This document shows positions 7,415 through 16,200 of a DNA stretch of 37,835 nt, piece by piece. The notes under the pieces were generated by a model. That model was given only the letters and a program-made list of their open reading frames with translations, ran no database searches and was not told the DNA's origin. The position numbers and the translations under genes are program-made. Positions within the stretch are counted from its first letter, which is position 1. Each line of letters begins with the position of its first letter. Source of the DNA: Pseudomonadota bacterium (GTDB lineage: Bacteria; Bdellovibrionota; Bacteriovoracia; Bacteriovoracales; Bacteriovoracaceae); NCBI GenBank assembly GCA_027487685.1, contig JAIYDC010000020.1:1-37835 (forward strand). The letters are read 5' to 3'.

Positions 7415-8356
7415 ATGAAGAAGGACCAAGTAGCTATCGGTATTGATATCGGGGGAACGAATACAAAGATCGGACTCTTCGACCATGCGGGAACACTCCT
7501 AAGCTATCAGACCCACCCAACCCCCAAGGCTTCGGATCCGGAGCCATTTATTGAGCAGCTCGCTCGGGAATGCGACCAGATTCTTTTCACTGAGCTTGGG
7601 ATTAACCTCGGCAACTCGCGACTTGTGGGGGTCGGTGCAGGGGCACCTATGGCCAACTACTTCACAGGCCGAGTCGATAATGCTCCGAACCTTGGCTGGA
7701 GCAACGTGCCACTCCGGGACCTGTTCGCAGAAAAGTTCAAAACGAATGCCGTTATTGAAAACGACGCCAACCTCGCGGCCGTAGGTGAGAAGAGGTGGGG
7801 AGCAGGAAAAGATTTTTCTGATTTTGTTCTGATTACGCTTGGCACCGGAGTCGGTTCAGGCCTGATCTTGAGCGGGAAACTGTACCGAGGTTTTAATGCT
7901 CTTGGGGCTGAGGGCGGCCACATTATTATCCCTCATGACAAGAAGCGCCTCTGTTCTTGCGGAGGCATCAATCACCTCGAGAGTTATCTCTCAGCGCGAG
8001 GAATTAAGCAGACCATTACCGAACTTACTGGTGAAGAGTGGACCATCGAAAAACTTGGGATTGAGTTTAAACAAGGCAACCTTCGGGCGCAAACCATTAT
8101 CAACTGCATCGCCGACGAACTCGCCACGGGCTTTGTCAGCATGGCCGTTCTCTTTGGACCCCAGGCCTTCGTTATCGGGGGTGGAGTCTCCAAGCTAGGA
8201 GATCCCTTTTTCGCTGTGGTTCTCCGGAAGTTTGATGAACTCGTGCACTTCTCGCTCAAAGGGAAAGTGCGAATCATAGGAGCGAGCCTTTCATCCGACA
8301 AAGGGGCCATCTACGGCGGCGCTGCTCACATCATCGACGAGGTTTTCCGGACATGA
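7415..8356 (+). CDS. ROK-family sugar kinase (glucokinase-like)
   Basis: This 313-aa protein has the ROK layout: phosphate-1 loop IGIDIGGTNTKIGLFD (residues about 7-22), sugar site ENDANLAAVGEKRWGAGKD with the catalytic Asp, adenosine loop TLGTGVGSGLI, the EGGHIII signature Glu-His pair, and a C-terminal GPQAFVIGGGVSK. It likely phosphorylates glucose or a related hexose or amino sugar with ATP. The zinc site is unusual: the normal CxCGxxGC motif reads CSCGGINH, so the last Cys is replaced by His, which may still bind zinc. It is the first gene of a run of four overlapping genes (ROK, 101-aa protein, Maf, PhoD-like); its stop overlaps the next ATG by 4 bp. The substrate cannot be decided from the sequence. 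Confidence 0.92.
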   Translation: MKKDQVAIGIDIGGTNTKIGLFDHAGTLLSYQTHPTPKASDPEPFIEQLARECDQILFTELGINLGNSRLVGVGAGAPMANYFTGRVDNAPNLGWSNVPLRDLFAEKFKTNAVIENDANLAAVGEKRWGAGKDFSDFVLITLGTGVGSGLILSGKLYRGFNALGAEGGHIIIPHDKKRLCSCGGINHLESYLSARGIKQTITELTGEEWTIEKLGIEFKQGNLRAQTIINCIADELATGFVSMAVLFGPQAFVIGGGVSKLGDPFFAVVLRKFDELVHFSLKGKVRIIGASLSSDKGAIYGGAAHIIDEVFRT

Positions 8357-8658
8357 CCTTACCCGCTGACTGGCATCTTGATCCAGAGAAACCTGAATCG
8401 AAGAAGCTCAGTGAGATGATGACGTCTCAGGCGCGCAAGCTCCAAAAAACTCTTTTGGAAGCGAGTGACCTCGAAGAAAAGCGTCAGGCGGTCTATGCCT
8501 TCTATCGGAAATACTATACGCTTACGCTGAACAAGAGCTGTGTCCACGCCGGGATTAACCGCTCTCCGACCCGAGATATCATCCTTGATTTACCGTGGAA
8601 GGAATTTAACCAGGATAGGATTTTTTGCTTAAAGATATGGGAAAAAATCAACCACTGA
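8353..8658 (+). CDS. Conserved-looking hypothetical protein, 101 aa
   Basis: This short soluble protein has charged helices (ESKKLSEMMTSQARKLQKTL, LEASDLEEKRQAVYAFYRKYY) and an unusual centre with NKSCVHAGINRSPTRD. I do not recognise a family. It begins with ATG overlapping the ROK stop (ATGA), and its end overlaps the Maf start by up to 34 bp, so it is clearly embedded in the operon and translated with its neighbours. No signal peptide or membrane helix is visible. The tight overlaps and ordinary codon use argue that it is real; the function is unknown. Confidence 0.8.
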   Translation: MTLPADWHLDPEKPESKKLSEMMTSQARKLQKTLLEASDLEEKRQAVYAFYRKYYTLTLNKSCVHAGINRSPTRDIILDLPWKEFNQDRIFCLKIWEKINH

Positions 8659-9239
8659 CCCTCCCCTACCCTTTGGTCCTCGCGTCGACATCAAAGTACC
8701 GTGGGGCCCTCCTGGCACAACTCGGTTGGGCCTTCGAAGCGATGGCCCCTGGTGTTGATGAAGATGAGGCGAAAGTCCAAGGTCTTAATCCTGCGGCGGT
8801 TGCCATGACACTGGCCTTACAAAAGGCCCAGGCCGTCTTTCAGCTCCGACCTGACGCATGCGTGATTGGTTCCGATCAAGTTTGCACCATCGACGGAAAG
8901 CTTTTCTCAAAGCCCGGTGGCCGTGATGCCGCTATCGCTCAACTGCTTCAACTCAGTGGAAGGGCCCACGAGCTCCTCACTGCAGTCGCCGTCCTGGCAC
9001 CCGGTAAGTCTGAGAGTTTTCTTAACCGGACAGTTCTACACATGCGCCCTCTCTCCCTCGCCGCGGCCGAAGCCTACGTAGACTCAGACCTGCCCCTTGA
9101 CTGCGCCGGAAGCTACAAGCTCGAGGCCCGCGGTATTCGTCTCTTTGAGAAAATCGAGATGGACGACCATACGGCGGTTATTGGACTTCCCCTGATTAAC
9201 CTTACGACAACGCTCATAAACCTTGGATACCCACTGTGA
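8625..9239 (+). CDS. Maf-like nucleoside triphosphate pyrophosphatase, YceF type
   Basis: Maf proteins hydrolyse non-canonical or methylated nucleotides to monophosphates. This 204-aa protein has the LASTSKYR opening (S-x-S-x-x-R), VIGSDQVCTIDG, SKPG, SGRAHELLTAVAV and the ending DCAGSYKLEARGIRLFEKIE. The GSDQVC and CAGSYK-E pattern is closest to E. coli YceF, which prefers 7-methyl-GTP, rather than to YhdE. Two starts are possible: TTG 8625, well spaced from the ribosome site AGGATAGGA (8612-8620), or ATG 8637, which gives the more usual N-terminal length. It overlaps both the 101-aa gene before it and the lipoprotein gene after it (stop and GTG share 4 bp). Confidence 0.93.
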   Translation: MLKDMGKNQPLTLPYPLVLASTSKYRGALLAQLGWAFEAMAPGVDEDEAKVQGLNPAAVAMTLALQKAQAVFQLRPDACVIGSDQVCTIDGKLFSKPGGRDAAIAQLLQLSGRAHELLTAVAVLAPGKSESFLNRTVLHMRPLSLAAAEAYVDSDLPLDCAGSYKLEARGIRLFEKIEMDDHTAVIGLPLINLTTTLINLGYPL

Positions 9240-10600
9240 AACTCGCCTGGCTTCCCCTCCTACTATTCCTAAGTTCATGCGCTGACCTTCCGGCGCGAAG
9301 AACGGACAAACTCTCTATTCTTCAAGGCGTGACCAATTCCAAGGAAGTCGAGTTCAGTGTCGTGGCCCGTAAGGGTATGGAACTGCGCTTCGAGCTTCGC
9401 GCGGAGGACGGCGACCTCATCGCCCCCGATGAGACTAAGGTCGTAGAGCGCTCATTCTCCTCTTATGTCGTCCACAAAGTGGTCTTTGTTCGAGAGCAGC
9501 AAAAAACATTTAACCTCTATGTATATGAGGGGGGAAAAGTTATTGACCAGCGGCTCGTAGGCCGAGGTCAGCGAGAGAGCACCAAACTGCGGCTCGCAGT
9601 CCTCTCGTGTATGAACGATTTTACAGTAAAAGACTTTAAAATCTGGGATGTGCTCCAGTCCCAGGCCCCCGAATACATCGTCATGATCGGGGATAACGTC
9701 TACGCAGACGCAGCATCCCTTAAGACCACACAGGTTACGGATCCAGAGATTATCTGGAACCGCTATGTGGACACCCGACTGACCCTGCCAGTTTTTTTTC
9801 AGGAGCGCCTTCTCCCGACCCACGCCCTTTGGGACGACCACGACTACGGCGAGAATAATGCAGACTCGACCTTCAAGCATAAGGAGGCTTCAAAGAATAT
9901 CTTCGAAGCCTTCTACGCCCAGGACCTGTCCGAAGATGACTGGACGCCAGGATATGGAACCGGAGGTCTTCTCTCCCTCGGGGACTTCAACCTTTATTTT
10001 CTCGATGGCCGGAGTTTTCGCTCCCCTCAGAAGAGCGGGCCTCACCTGGGCTTAGATCAGACTGCTTGGTTTTACTCGAAGCTCCGGGAGCAGACGTCTC
10101 CAAGCTTCGTGATCAAAGGGGATCAGTTCTTCGGGGGCTATCAGGAGTTTGAATCGTTCGAAGGAAGCCACCCACAAGACTTCCAAGAGTTTGTGGGGCA
10201 GCTGCGGCAGATACCTACACCCTTTGTGTTCCTCTCAGGGGATCGCCACCTGTCAGAGATCATGCAATTTCCGCGCAGCCTTTTCGGGAAGCCAAGCTTT
10301 GAGATCACCTCGAGTCCGATGCACGCCAAGACCTTCGGCCCAAATGAGGATAAGAACCCCTGGCGGGTCGTAAGTGAGAAAGAACGCTCAAACTTTCTTA
10401 TCGTCGACAGTGTCGCCAGAGATAATCATTGGTTCCTGGATGTCACAAGTTTCGGGGCCTCAGGAGAAACTCTTTTTCACCGGGAGCTCGCTGTCTATAT
10501 TAAAGACCTCCAGGATAACCTCAAAGAGAACCGCAAGCGCCGATCAGGCAGGCGCAACTACCGGAAGCTGAGACGCCAACGTAGGTCATCCCGCCGCTAA
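9236..10600 (+). CDS. PhoD-like metallophosphatase lipoprotein
   Basis: This 454-aa protein starts with a lipoprotein signal (LLLFLSSCA, Cys at residue 15), so it should be anchored in the envelope. A beta-rich N-terminal part (about 30-110) precedes the PhoD-type catalytic domain: SCMND, GDNVYAD with metal-binding Asp, WDDHDYGENNAD, LDGRSFRSP and LSGDRHLSEI. These motifs match the alkaline phosphatase D / phosphodiesterase group, which uses Fe and Ca. The substrate could be a phosphodiester such as teichoic-acid-like polymer or phospholipid, but this is open. The C-terminal 25 residues are strikingly Arg-rich (NRKRRSGRRNYRKLRRQRR), suggesting contact with an acidic polymer. GTG overlaps the Maf stop. 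Its stop codon is shared with the convergent 969-aa gene (CTAA at 10597-10600). Confidence 0.9.
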   Translation: MKLAWLPLLLFLSSCADLPARRTDKLSILQGVTNSKEVEFSVVARKGMELRFELRAEDGDLIAPDETKVVERSFSSYVVHKVVFVREQQKTFNLYVYEGGKVIDQRLVGRGQRESTKLRLAVLSCMNDFTVKDFKIWDVLQSQAPEYIVMIGDNVYADAASLKTTQVTDPEIIWNRYVDTRLTLPVFFQERLLPTHALWDDHDYGENNADSTFKHKEASKNIFEAFYAQDLSEDDWTPGYGTGGLLSLGDFNLYFLDGRSFRSPQKSGPHLGLDQTAWFYSKLREQTSPSFVIKGDQFFGGYQEFESFEGSHPQDFQEFVGQLRQIPTPFVFLSGDRHLSEIMQFPRSLFGKPSFEITSSPMHAKTFGPNEDKNPWRVVSEKERSNFLIVDSVARDNHWFLDVTSFGASGETLFHRELAVYIKDLQDNLKENRKRRSGRRNYRKLRRQRRSSRR

Positions 10601-13506
10601 GGGGTGTTCGGCTCGACTTTTTTCTTTCGGATGAGGATTTTATCGAGGTTTCGCACATAGGCCTTTGACACCTTCTTAAAGATCCCATCCTCCTCACTTC
10701 CAAGGTACTGCTCTTTATCCGCCTCTGCAGCTCCGAACAGTTTGTCTTTGTCCGAGTTGGATAGACCTGAGGCATCCGCCGTCGCCGGTGTTGATGACGG
10801 CGCGGGTTTGACATTATTGGAAGCCGCTGCTCCCGCCGGTAGAATGACGGTGCCTGGAACTGGAACCGAATTGCCTGTCGGTCCTTCGGGTTCACTATGC
10901 GTCTCCCTGGGTGATACAGCCGCAGTTCCACCGCCGAAAGAGAAGCCCCTTCCCTTCACATTCCCGGTAGTGCCTTTCCCGACAGGGGCAACTCCACTCC
11001 CCGATGCACCCATGCTTGCGATGATTTCATTCGCACTTTTCTGTTTGGCGGCGACTTTAACTCCTGCCTTCGCTGCAGCGGTGTTGGCCTTGATCATAGC
11101 TTCTCTTCTTATGGCAAGGCGCCCGAGAGTTTCGGCCGTAACGTTCCCGCTTGCCGCTTCAATAACGCTGGCGGTGTTATTCGAGCTACTGCCTTCGCTT
11201 AAGCTCGTAAGTGACGAGGTGCTCATTCCCCTCCCAGGCGAGGCCTTAAGATCGAAGAAAAAGCGTGAACGACTCAGGCGTTCGAGGGGGCCAGTCGCTG
11301 ACCGGAAAGTCTGAGCAGTTGACCCAACATTTGACACAGCATTTGACCCAGCATTTGATTGAAGGCCACCACCAGTAATTTGTGCGGAGTTGTTACCAGT
11401 CCCCTGATTCTGGGATCCGCCCCCTGTGCGAATACCATTGGAACCTTCGGCCAGGATTCCAGACTTTACCATTCCCCCGACGACTTCCTTAATGCAATCA
11501 TTCTGTTTATTCCGGTGATCGATGACCTTAGAATAGTATTCGGAAAGGTTCTGCACATCCACCTCAAGCTTCGCCAGAAGCCTGCGTCGGTAAGTCTGCG
11601 CGTTTATAAAAAATCCTTCATAGGAACCACGATCGCTGTAACCATAGGCCAGGAAGTGCGCGAAGGCTTCGTCGGCCACACCGTCAAGAAAGGCACTAAA
11701 GTCCTGACAGTTCTGAGGAGTTCCTTCGAGACAGTCTTTTGCGCTGGTGGATAGGATCTCAGGTTCGTAAACAAAACCTTTGCTCTTGCCCGCCGTGCTC
11801 TCAGCAGTAGTCGTATTTGCGGTAACCCCGAGGGAAGTGCTGGTGAAGCTCTCACCCTCTCCTTTGAGAGTCGGGTCACGTAAACCACGGTAGAACTCCT
11901 CGAGCTGCTCTCGGATTTTAGTATGGAACTGAACGTAGCTTCCACTACTGTCCCCTCGCAGATAGAAGGCCTTTCGCTTATCCTCGAAGCCCCCGAATAT
12001 GCCTAAAAATCCGCTCGACTTATTCAGGGGCTTTCCTACCCCAAGGTCCCCATGCTTTACGGCCGCAAACAACATGGGATCTACCAGAAAATAGGTCGGC
12101 TTCGTGAACGCCTCAATCGCCTTCGTCATCCCATTCTGTGGGTTCTCCTCTTCGAAGCCCCCTAGAAGGGCCAGAGGGCCGGCCACACCAGGGCGAGTGA
12201 CCACACTCGCATTATCCGGTACATTTCCGGTTACTTCATAATGGTAGGCCCAGCGATCCTTCACACTCATGTAGTGCCGTGTCTGCCAGGTGAGAAACGA
12301 GCGCTTGCGGTATTTGGAAGCGTCGCACTTGTAAGCGCTTACTGTGGTTGACCCAAGGCCCCAAGAACTTGCCCCGTCTTTCCAGTCGACCATGCCTTTT
12401 GAAAGCCCCTCAATTTTTCCCCCGACGTCGCTCAAGGTCTTAAGCATGGCCGCCTCATAGGATTGGAAGAGAAGGTTTCGTCTGAACATGAGGGCCAGAG
12501 TATCGTAGCCAGAACTCTGCCGGGAACCGAGATCGTCCATGCTGATCACCTCGTCTCGGTGAATTGTAAGCTTTGAGGTGTTCTCATTTGCATTCGCCTC
12601 ACGCTTTTGGAGCGACAGCTTGTAGTTTTCGCCAGCAGCAAGGATCTTATCATAGTCGGCTTCAATCTCCGCCAGGACCTGGTTGAAATTCGCAAGGATG
12701 GTCTTCCGCTGTCCCAGGAGATTTTGTCCAATCTCGTTTTTCAACAATGGAAGAACTTGAAAGCATTCCTGACTGGGCTCTACCGAGATCGTAGCGAGAA
12801 AATACTCCATCGCCCGGAGAGAGCGCATTGCTACGATGCTCTTGGACTGCGTATCATCATCGAGACGGAACTCGCATTTTCCAATAGGCGCGATGGTCGT
12901 ATCTCCATTCAGTCCGAGGTAGACGGTATTGGTTGATACTGGGGGGACCTGGCAAGTACCGTTTGGCATCTTAATGAGGGAGCCCCCACACTTAACTCCA
13001 GTGCCCGCGACCTCACCCTCGCCCGCGTACCGGCAGACTTTCTTCTCCAGGCAAGTGCCGGAGACGCAGTTGTAGGATTCACATTCCCGGGAGTGGACGC
13101 AGGAGAGTCCTACCTTCTTAGGATTTGGATAATCGGCCAGCTGGGCCCCGAGAATTTTTCTTAGCGCTTCCACTCTATCTGGATTTTCCGTTTCCGGGGC
13201 CATCCCTGAGTACAGGTGGGCCCTGGACTGAGGCAGGCAGGCCGTTCCACCCCCGCAAGTGGCGTCGGTGACGCAGGAAGAAAAACTTGTATCATTATAG
13301 GCCGGCTCGTCGCAGAGGCCCCCAGAGTTTTTCTCCAGACCAACGCAGCAAACCCCGTTACTGCCCGGGGCCTGGTCAATGACGGTACATTGAACACCTG
13401 CCGGCGTGTTCGGCGGGTTAGTTGCAGTTGGCGACGATGCCAGCACTCCTTGGGAGGCGAGGGAGAAGACAAGAACGAGGGAAACAATTTGTTGGAGAAG
13501 TTGCAT
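10597..13506 (-). CDS. Large secreted protein with Cys-rich head and Ser/Gly/Ala-rich tail, 969 aa
   Basis: I choose ATG at 13504-13506 because it gives a clean signal peptide (residues 1-23, cleavage after QGVLA); upstream in-frame starts add a basic stretch without a ribosome site. Residues about 39-205 are Cys-rich, with disulfide-type spacing such as SCVTDATCGGGTAC, LSCVHSRECESYNC and CLEKKVCRYAG, like the Cys modules of secreted deltaproteobacterial proteins. The middle (about 210-690) is helical, including a segment with EIEADYDKILAAGENYKLSL that may form a coiled coil. From about 700 to 930 it is low-complexity, rich in Gly, Ser, Ala and Asn (GGGSQNQGTGNNS), ending in a basic helix (KAYVRNLDKILIRKKKVE). 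I recognise no enzyme domain. It is likely a surface or periplasmic protein. Confidence 0.8.
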   Translation of the reverse strand: MQLLQQIVSLVLVFSLASQGVLASSPTATNPPNTPAGVQCTVIDQAPGSNGVCCVGLEKNSGGLCDEPAYNDTSFSSCVTDATCGGGTACLPQSRAHLYSGMAPETENPDRVEALRKILGAQLADYPNPKKVGLSCVHSRECESYNCVSGTCLEKKVCRYAGEGEVAGTGVKCGGSLIKMPNGTCQVPPVSTNTVYLGLNGDTTIAPIGKCEFRLDDDTQSKSIVAMRSLRAMEYFLATISVEPSQECFQVLPLLKNEIGQNLLGQRKTILANFNQVLAEIEADYDKILAAGENYKLSLQKREANANENTSKLTIHRDEVISMDDLGSRQSSGYDTLALMFRRNLLFQSYEAAMLKTLSDVGGKIEGLSKGMVDWKDGASSWGLGSTTVSAYKCDASKYRKRSFLTWQTRHYMSVKDRWAYHYEVTGNVPDNASVVTRPGVAGPLALLGGFEEENPQNGMTKAIEAFTKPTYFLVDPMLFAAVKHGDLGVGKPLNKSSGFLGIFGGFEDKRKAFYLRGDSSGSYVQFHTKIREQLEEFYRGLRDPTLKGEGESFTSTSLGVTANTTTAESTAGKSKGFVYEPEILSTSAKDCLEGTPQNCQDFSAFLDGVADEAFAHFLAYGYSDRGSYEGFFINAQTYRRRLLAKLEVDVQNLSEYYSKVIDHRNKQNDCIKEVVGGMVKSGILAEGSNGIRTGGGSQNQGTGNNSAQITGGGLQSNAGSNAVSNVGSTAQTFRSATGPLERLSRSRFFFDLKASPGRGMSTSSLTSLSEGSSSNNTASVIEAASGNVTAETLGRLAIRREAMIKANTAAAKAGVKVAAKQKSANEIIASMGASGSGVAPVGKGTTGNVKGRGFSFGGGTAAVSPRETHSEPEGPTGNSVPVPGTVILPAGAAASNNVKPAPSSTPATADASGLSNSDKDKLFGAAEADKEQYLGSEEDGIFKKVSKAYVRNLDKILIRKKKVEPNTP

Positions 13507-13663
13507 GCATGGACCCTGATGGTTAAGCCTTTTATCAAGATTACCACGCCTGGGCTTTGCTGCTGAGGTAGGTAAGATCCACCTGGGGATATTCACTCAA
13601 AGTATTCGGCACTTGGGCCTTCTCTTGGTAGACTCTCGAACCACAACGAAGGGGCAAGAAAAG

Positions 13664-14695
13664 ATGGCAACCGATGAGAATCTCTGGGGTGCGGAGACCC
13701 GACATTTCCACCTCCTGACTCCGGACCACGTGCTGAACGCCGTCGAGGCCTACGGGAAGCGCCTCACAGGCCGGGTGATGGCCCTCAATAGTCTTGAGAA
13801 CCGTGTTTACGACATCGAACTTGCGGCAACCCTCGATTTCGGCAAAGGCTTCAGTACGAGCAATGTGATCCTTAAGTTCTACCGCCCGGGCCGCTGGAGT
13901 GAGGCGCAGATCCTTGAAGAGCACAATTTCCTTAATACCCTGGTAGAGTTCGAAGTTCCGGTCGTTCCCCCCATCGAGTTTAATGGAAAGACGCTCCATC
14001 ATCATCAGGAGACGAACCTCCTTTTCGCTCTTTTCCCTAAGGTTCAGGGAAGGCTCAAGGATGAACTCTTAAGAGAGGAACTTGAGCAGGCGGGTCGACT
14101 AATTGGCCGAATCCATAACATCGGATCTATGGCGCCCTTCACCAAACGCCTGGCCTTGAACCCAGGGACATTTGTCGCCGCTAACCACGCCGCTCTCGAG
14201 GCAGCAAAGCCTGTCGACCACCTGAGTTTTAACCATTACCTCTCCCTTTTGCCCCAATTAAACGCCCTCCTCGCTCCGCGCTTTGCGGGTCTCACAATTC
14301 AGCGGCTCCACGGAGACTTCCATCGAGGCAACATCGTCTGGACCTCTGTGGGACCATTCGCCGTTGATTTCGACGACTGCCTCACAGGCCCCGTCGAGCA
14401 GGACCTATGGCTTCTATTTCCTGGAAACGATGAATACAGCCAGGCAGACCGGGACCGCTTCCTGGGCGCTTACCGGGAGATGACCCGGAAGGAATACCTT
14501 CGGATGAACCTTACCGAGGCCCTGCGGGCGATGCGTATGGTGCACTTCAATGCCTGGATCGCTAAGCGCTGGGACGACCACTCCTTCCAACGGATCTTTC
14601 CTCAGTTCACCTCCGCCAATTATTGGGAGCAGGAGCTCCTCGACCTTCGGATCCAGCTCGGGCAGCTCCAGGAGTCTGGCATGGGACTTGAATAA
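13664..14695 (+). CDS. srkA: Stress response kinase A (YihE/RdoA-like Ser/Thr kinase)
   Basis: This 343-aa protein matches E. coli SrkA across its length: LNSLENRVYDIEL, VILKFYRPGRWSEAQILEEH, an FPKVQGR segment, the catalytic loop RLHGDFHRGNIVW, the metal-binding VDFDDCLTGPVEQDLWLL, and EALRAMRMVHFNAWIAKRW. Catalytic Asp (HGD) and DFD are intact, so it should phosphorylate proteins or small substrates with ATP. In E. coli it protects cells during stress, partly against MazEF-linked death. ATG 13664 is preferred over the TTG at 13613 because GAAGGGG (13648-13654) is well spaced and the relatives begin close to this point. It diverges from the 969-aa secreted protein across a 157-bp gap. Confidence 0.94.
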   Translation: MATDENLWGAETRHFHLLTPDHVLNAVEAYGKRLTGRVMALNSLENRVYDIELAATLDFGKGFSTSNVILKFYRPGRWSEAQILEEHNFLNTLVEFEVPVVPPIEFNGKTLHHHQETNLLFALFPKVQGRLKDELLREELEQAGRLIGRIHNIGSMAPFTKRLALNPGTFVAANHAALEAAKPVDHLSFNHYLSLLPQLNALLAPRFAGLTIQRLHGDFHRGNIVWTSVGPFAVDFDDCLTGPVEQDLWLLFPGNDEYSQADRDRFLGAYREMTRKEYLRMNLTEALRAMRMVHFNAWIAKRWDDHSFQRIFPQFTSANYWEQELLDLRIQLGQLQESGMGLE

Positions 14696-14783
14696 ACGTC
14701 GGTAACACAACATGCGGCTGTAGGTGTTCGGGGCACTTATCCTGACCACGCCTTTGACAGCTGTCTACGTTCCGGAGGTTTTT

Positions 14784-15248
14784 ATGAAACTCACTCTCTC
14801 ACTTGTTCTCCTTTGCATGACCCAAATCGCCCTCGCGAAATCCTTGAACGATCGGCGGGTCAAAGAAGAGATGATCACCCGGGCCGAGACCCTGGTTGAG
14901 AAATCCAATGCGGCCCGTGAATTCGTCAAGAACGAAGATCCTGGCAATGCCTGCAAGGTGATTGGGGAGCTCTTCCGGATTATCCCTGAGCATCTGGTCG
15001 CCGTCGGTACGCGCATGGACTTCAGCGACCGCCGGGTCGTCCGGATGGAGCAGGAAACGAAGATGATCTTGGTTTATGTCCATCAGCAAGTAAACACCTG
15101 CGCTCAGGATAACGGAGACCACCTCAACCTTGAAGAGGCGTCGAAAAAACTCCGCTCCATGCGCCGGGCCTTCGCTAAACATAAGCGCAAAATCCGTCGC
15201 TCCGATGTCAACTTTCAGAACACCTACAATTACTCTTACGAATTTTAA
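14784..15248 (+). CDS. Small secreted helical protein, 154 aa
   Basis: ATG 14784 follows a good ribosome site CGGAGG (14773-14778). The product has a signal peptide (MKLTLSLVLLCMTQIALA, cleavage before KS) and a mature part of about 135 residues that is mostly charged helices with two cysteines (GNACKVIG and VNTCAQD), which could form a disulfide. The C-terminus is basic, then aromatic (FAKHKRKIRRSDVNF, ending YNYSYEF). I recognise no family. A terminator follows at once, so it is probably a single-gene unit with its own promoter in the 88-bp gap after srkA, where a perfect palindrome GACAGCTGTC (14756-14765) lies just upstream. A periplasmic role is inferred. Confidence 0.85.
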   Translation: MKLTLSLVLLCMTQIALAKSLNDRRVKEEMITRAETLVEKSNAAREFVKNEDPGNACKVIGELFRIIPEHLVAVGTRMDFSDRRVVRMEQETKMILVYVHQQVNTCAQDNGDHLNLEEASKKLRSMRRAFAKHKRKIRRSDVNFQNTYNYSYEF

Positions 15249-15255
15249 GTTCTCT

Positions 15256-15287
15256 GGCGGCCCCTGTATCCGGGGCCGCCTTCTTTT
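15256..15287 (+). terminator. Intrinsic terminator after the 154-aa secreted protein
   Basis: GGCGGCCCC (15256-15264) pairs perfectly with GGGGCCGCC (15272-15280), with a 7-nt loop and a T-rich tail to 15287. It also separates this gene from the convergent PilZ gene. Confidence 0.9.
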
Positions 15288-15297
15288 AAAACCAAGA

Positions 15298-16113
15298 CTA
15301 GTCCTGACCTTGGTCAAACTTGCACCCGATCTTGAACTCTATTTGGTGTTCATCCACTCCTCGCTGGGACATCACTTCAGCAATGAGTGGGTCGTCGAGG
15401 TTGAAGCCTTCGAATCCAACGATCAAAATCTTCGACCCCTTCGGGAAAAGTTGAGGCTCGAGAGTAATAAACCCCATCCCGCCGCGAGAGAGATCAAAAA
15501 CCTTTAGAATTTGCAGGACCTCGGACTCGAGAGTTTGCACCTTAACAAATTTATCTACTTTAAATCGGGCCCGTGGAGACTCGCGCTTTTCAGCAAAGAG
15601 CTTATCCTCATCATCGAGGCTTACTGAATCGAATTCGGCATTAAGAAACTCCTGATCTCGAGAAGTTCGCTCGATCATGGGTTTGACCCGCATGAATCCT
15701 TTATCAATCCTATCCGCAGGACGATTAGTCATCCCACCCAACTGGCCGCCGAAGTTCACATTTTCCGAAGCCTCAGGAGGATCATCCTTGTTATCAAGGA
15801 TCTTAATCTCCCCAGGGATTGCCGCACTCAGAACGGAGTCACGGATATCTGTAAGGTTGGTCTTAAAGATGAAGGGACCGAAGTCAGAGTAGACGAACAA
15901 CTCCAACTCAAGAGACACACTAGTCCCGGGAGGGAGCTCGAAATGAAGCAGGTTAGATTCAAAATGAAAAGAGTTCAACTTACTCTGAAACACCTGGCGC
16001 TTCCCGGCAGGGGTCATCTGCCAAAGCACCAGACCCAGGCCATTGGCCTGAATCTGCTTGAAGTACTTTTGGTAAGCATAGATTCCAGAAGAATCCGACT
16101 TAATGACTCGCAT
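15298..16113 (-). CDS. PilZ-domain protein (c-di-GMP effector candidate)
   Basis: This 271-aa cytoplasmic protein has an N-terminal beta-rich domain (about 1-100) without a recognised family, an acidic linker, and a C-terminal PilZ domain. The PilZ signature is seen as KRESPRARFKV (the R-x-x-x-R loop) followed by DLSRGGMGFI (the D-x-S-x-x-G motif), and the barrel closes with IEFKIGCKF. Both c-di-GMP-binding motifs are intact, so it probably senses c-di-GMP, perhaps to steer motility or surface behaviour; this role is inferred. It is a single gene. Its start region can be masked by an 8-bp inverted repeat (16113-16167). It converges on the terminator of the 154-aa gene. Confidence 0.88.
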   Translation of the reverse strand: MRVIKSDSSGIYAYQKYFKQIQANGLGLVLWQMTPAGKRQVFQSKLNSFHFESNLLHFELPPGTSVSLELELFVYSDFGPFIFKTNLTDIRDSVLSAAIPGEIKILDNKDDPPEASENVNFGGQLGGMTNRPADRIDKGFMRVKPMIERTSRDQEFLNAEFDSVSLDDEDKLFAEKRESPRARFKVDKFVKVQTLESEVLQILKVFDLSRGGMGFITLEPQLFPKGSKILIVGFEGFNLDDPLIAEVMSQRGVDEHQIEFKIGCKFDQGQD

Positions 16114-16167
16114 TTATCCCGTTTGTCTCAGTGTCTGAAGAAATTCTAGCACAACCAGAGGGATAAA
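16113..16167 (-). promoter_or_regulatory. Inverted repeat that can mask the ribosome site of the PilZ gene
   Basis: In the minus-strand transcript TTTATCCC (16167-16160) pairs perfectly with GGGATAAA (16120-16113), which holds the Shine-Dalgarno GGGA and the A of the start codon. The two arms are 39 nt apart. A long-range stem could reduce translation; this is inferred from pairing only. Confidence 0.35.
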
Positions 16168-16200
16168 CAATATAACGGAAGAGGGAGATTTCAGCTCCGC

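Noticed and set aside
13507-13596. 30-codon extension of the 969-aa protein
   Set aside because: It would bury the signal peptide and has no ribosome site; ATG 13504-13506 gives a clean signal peptide.
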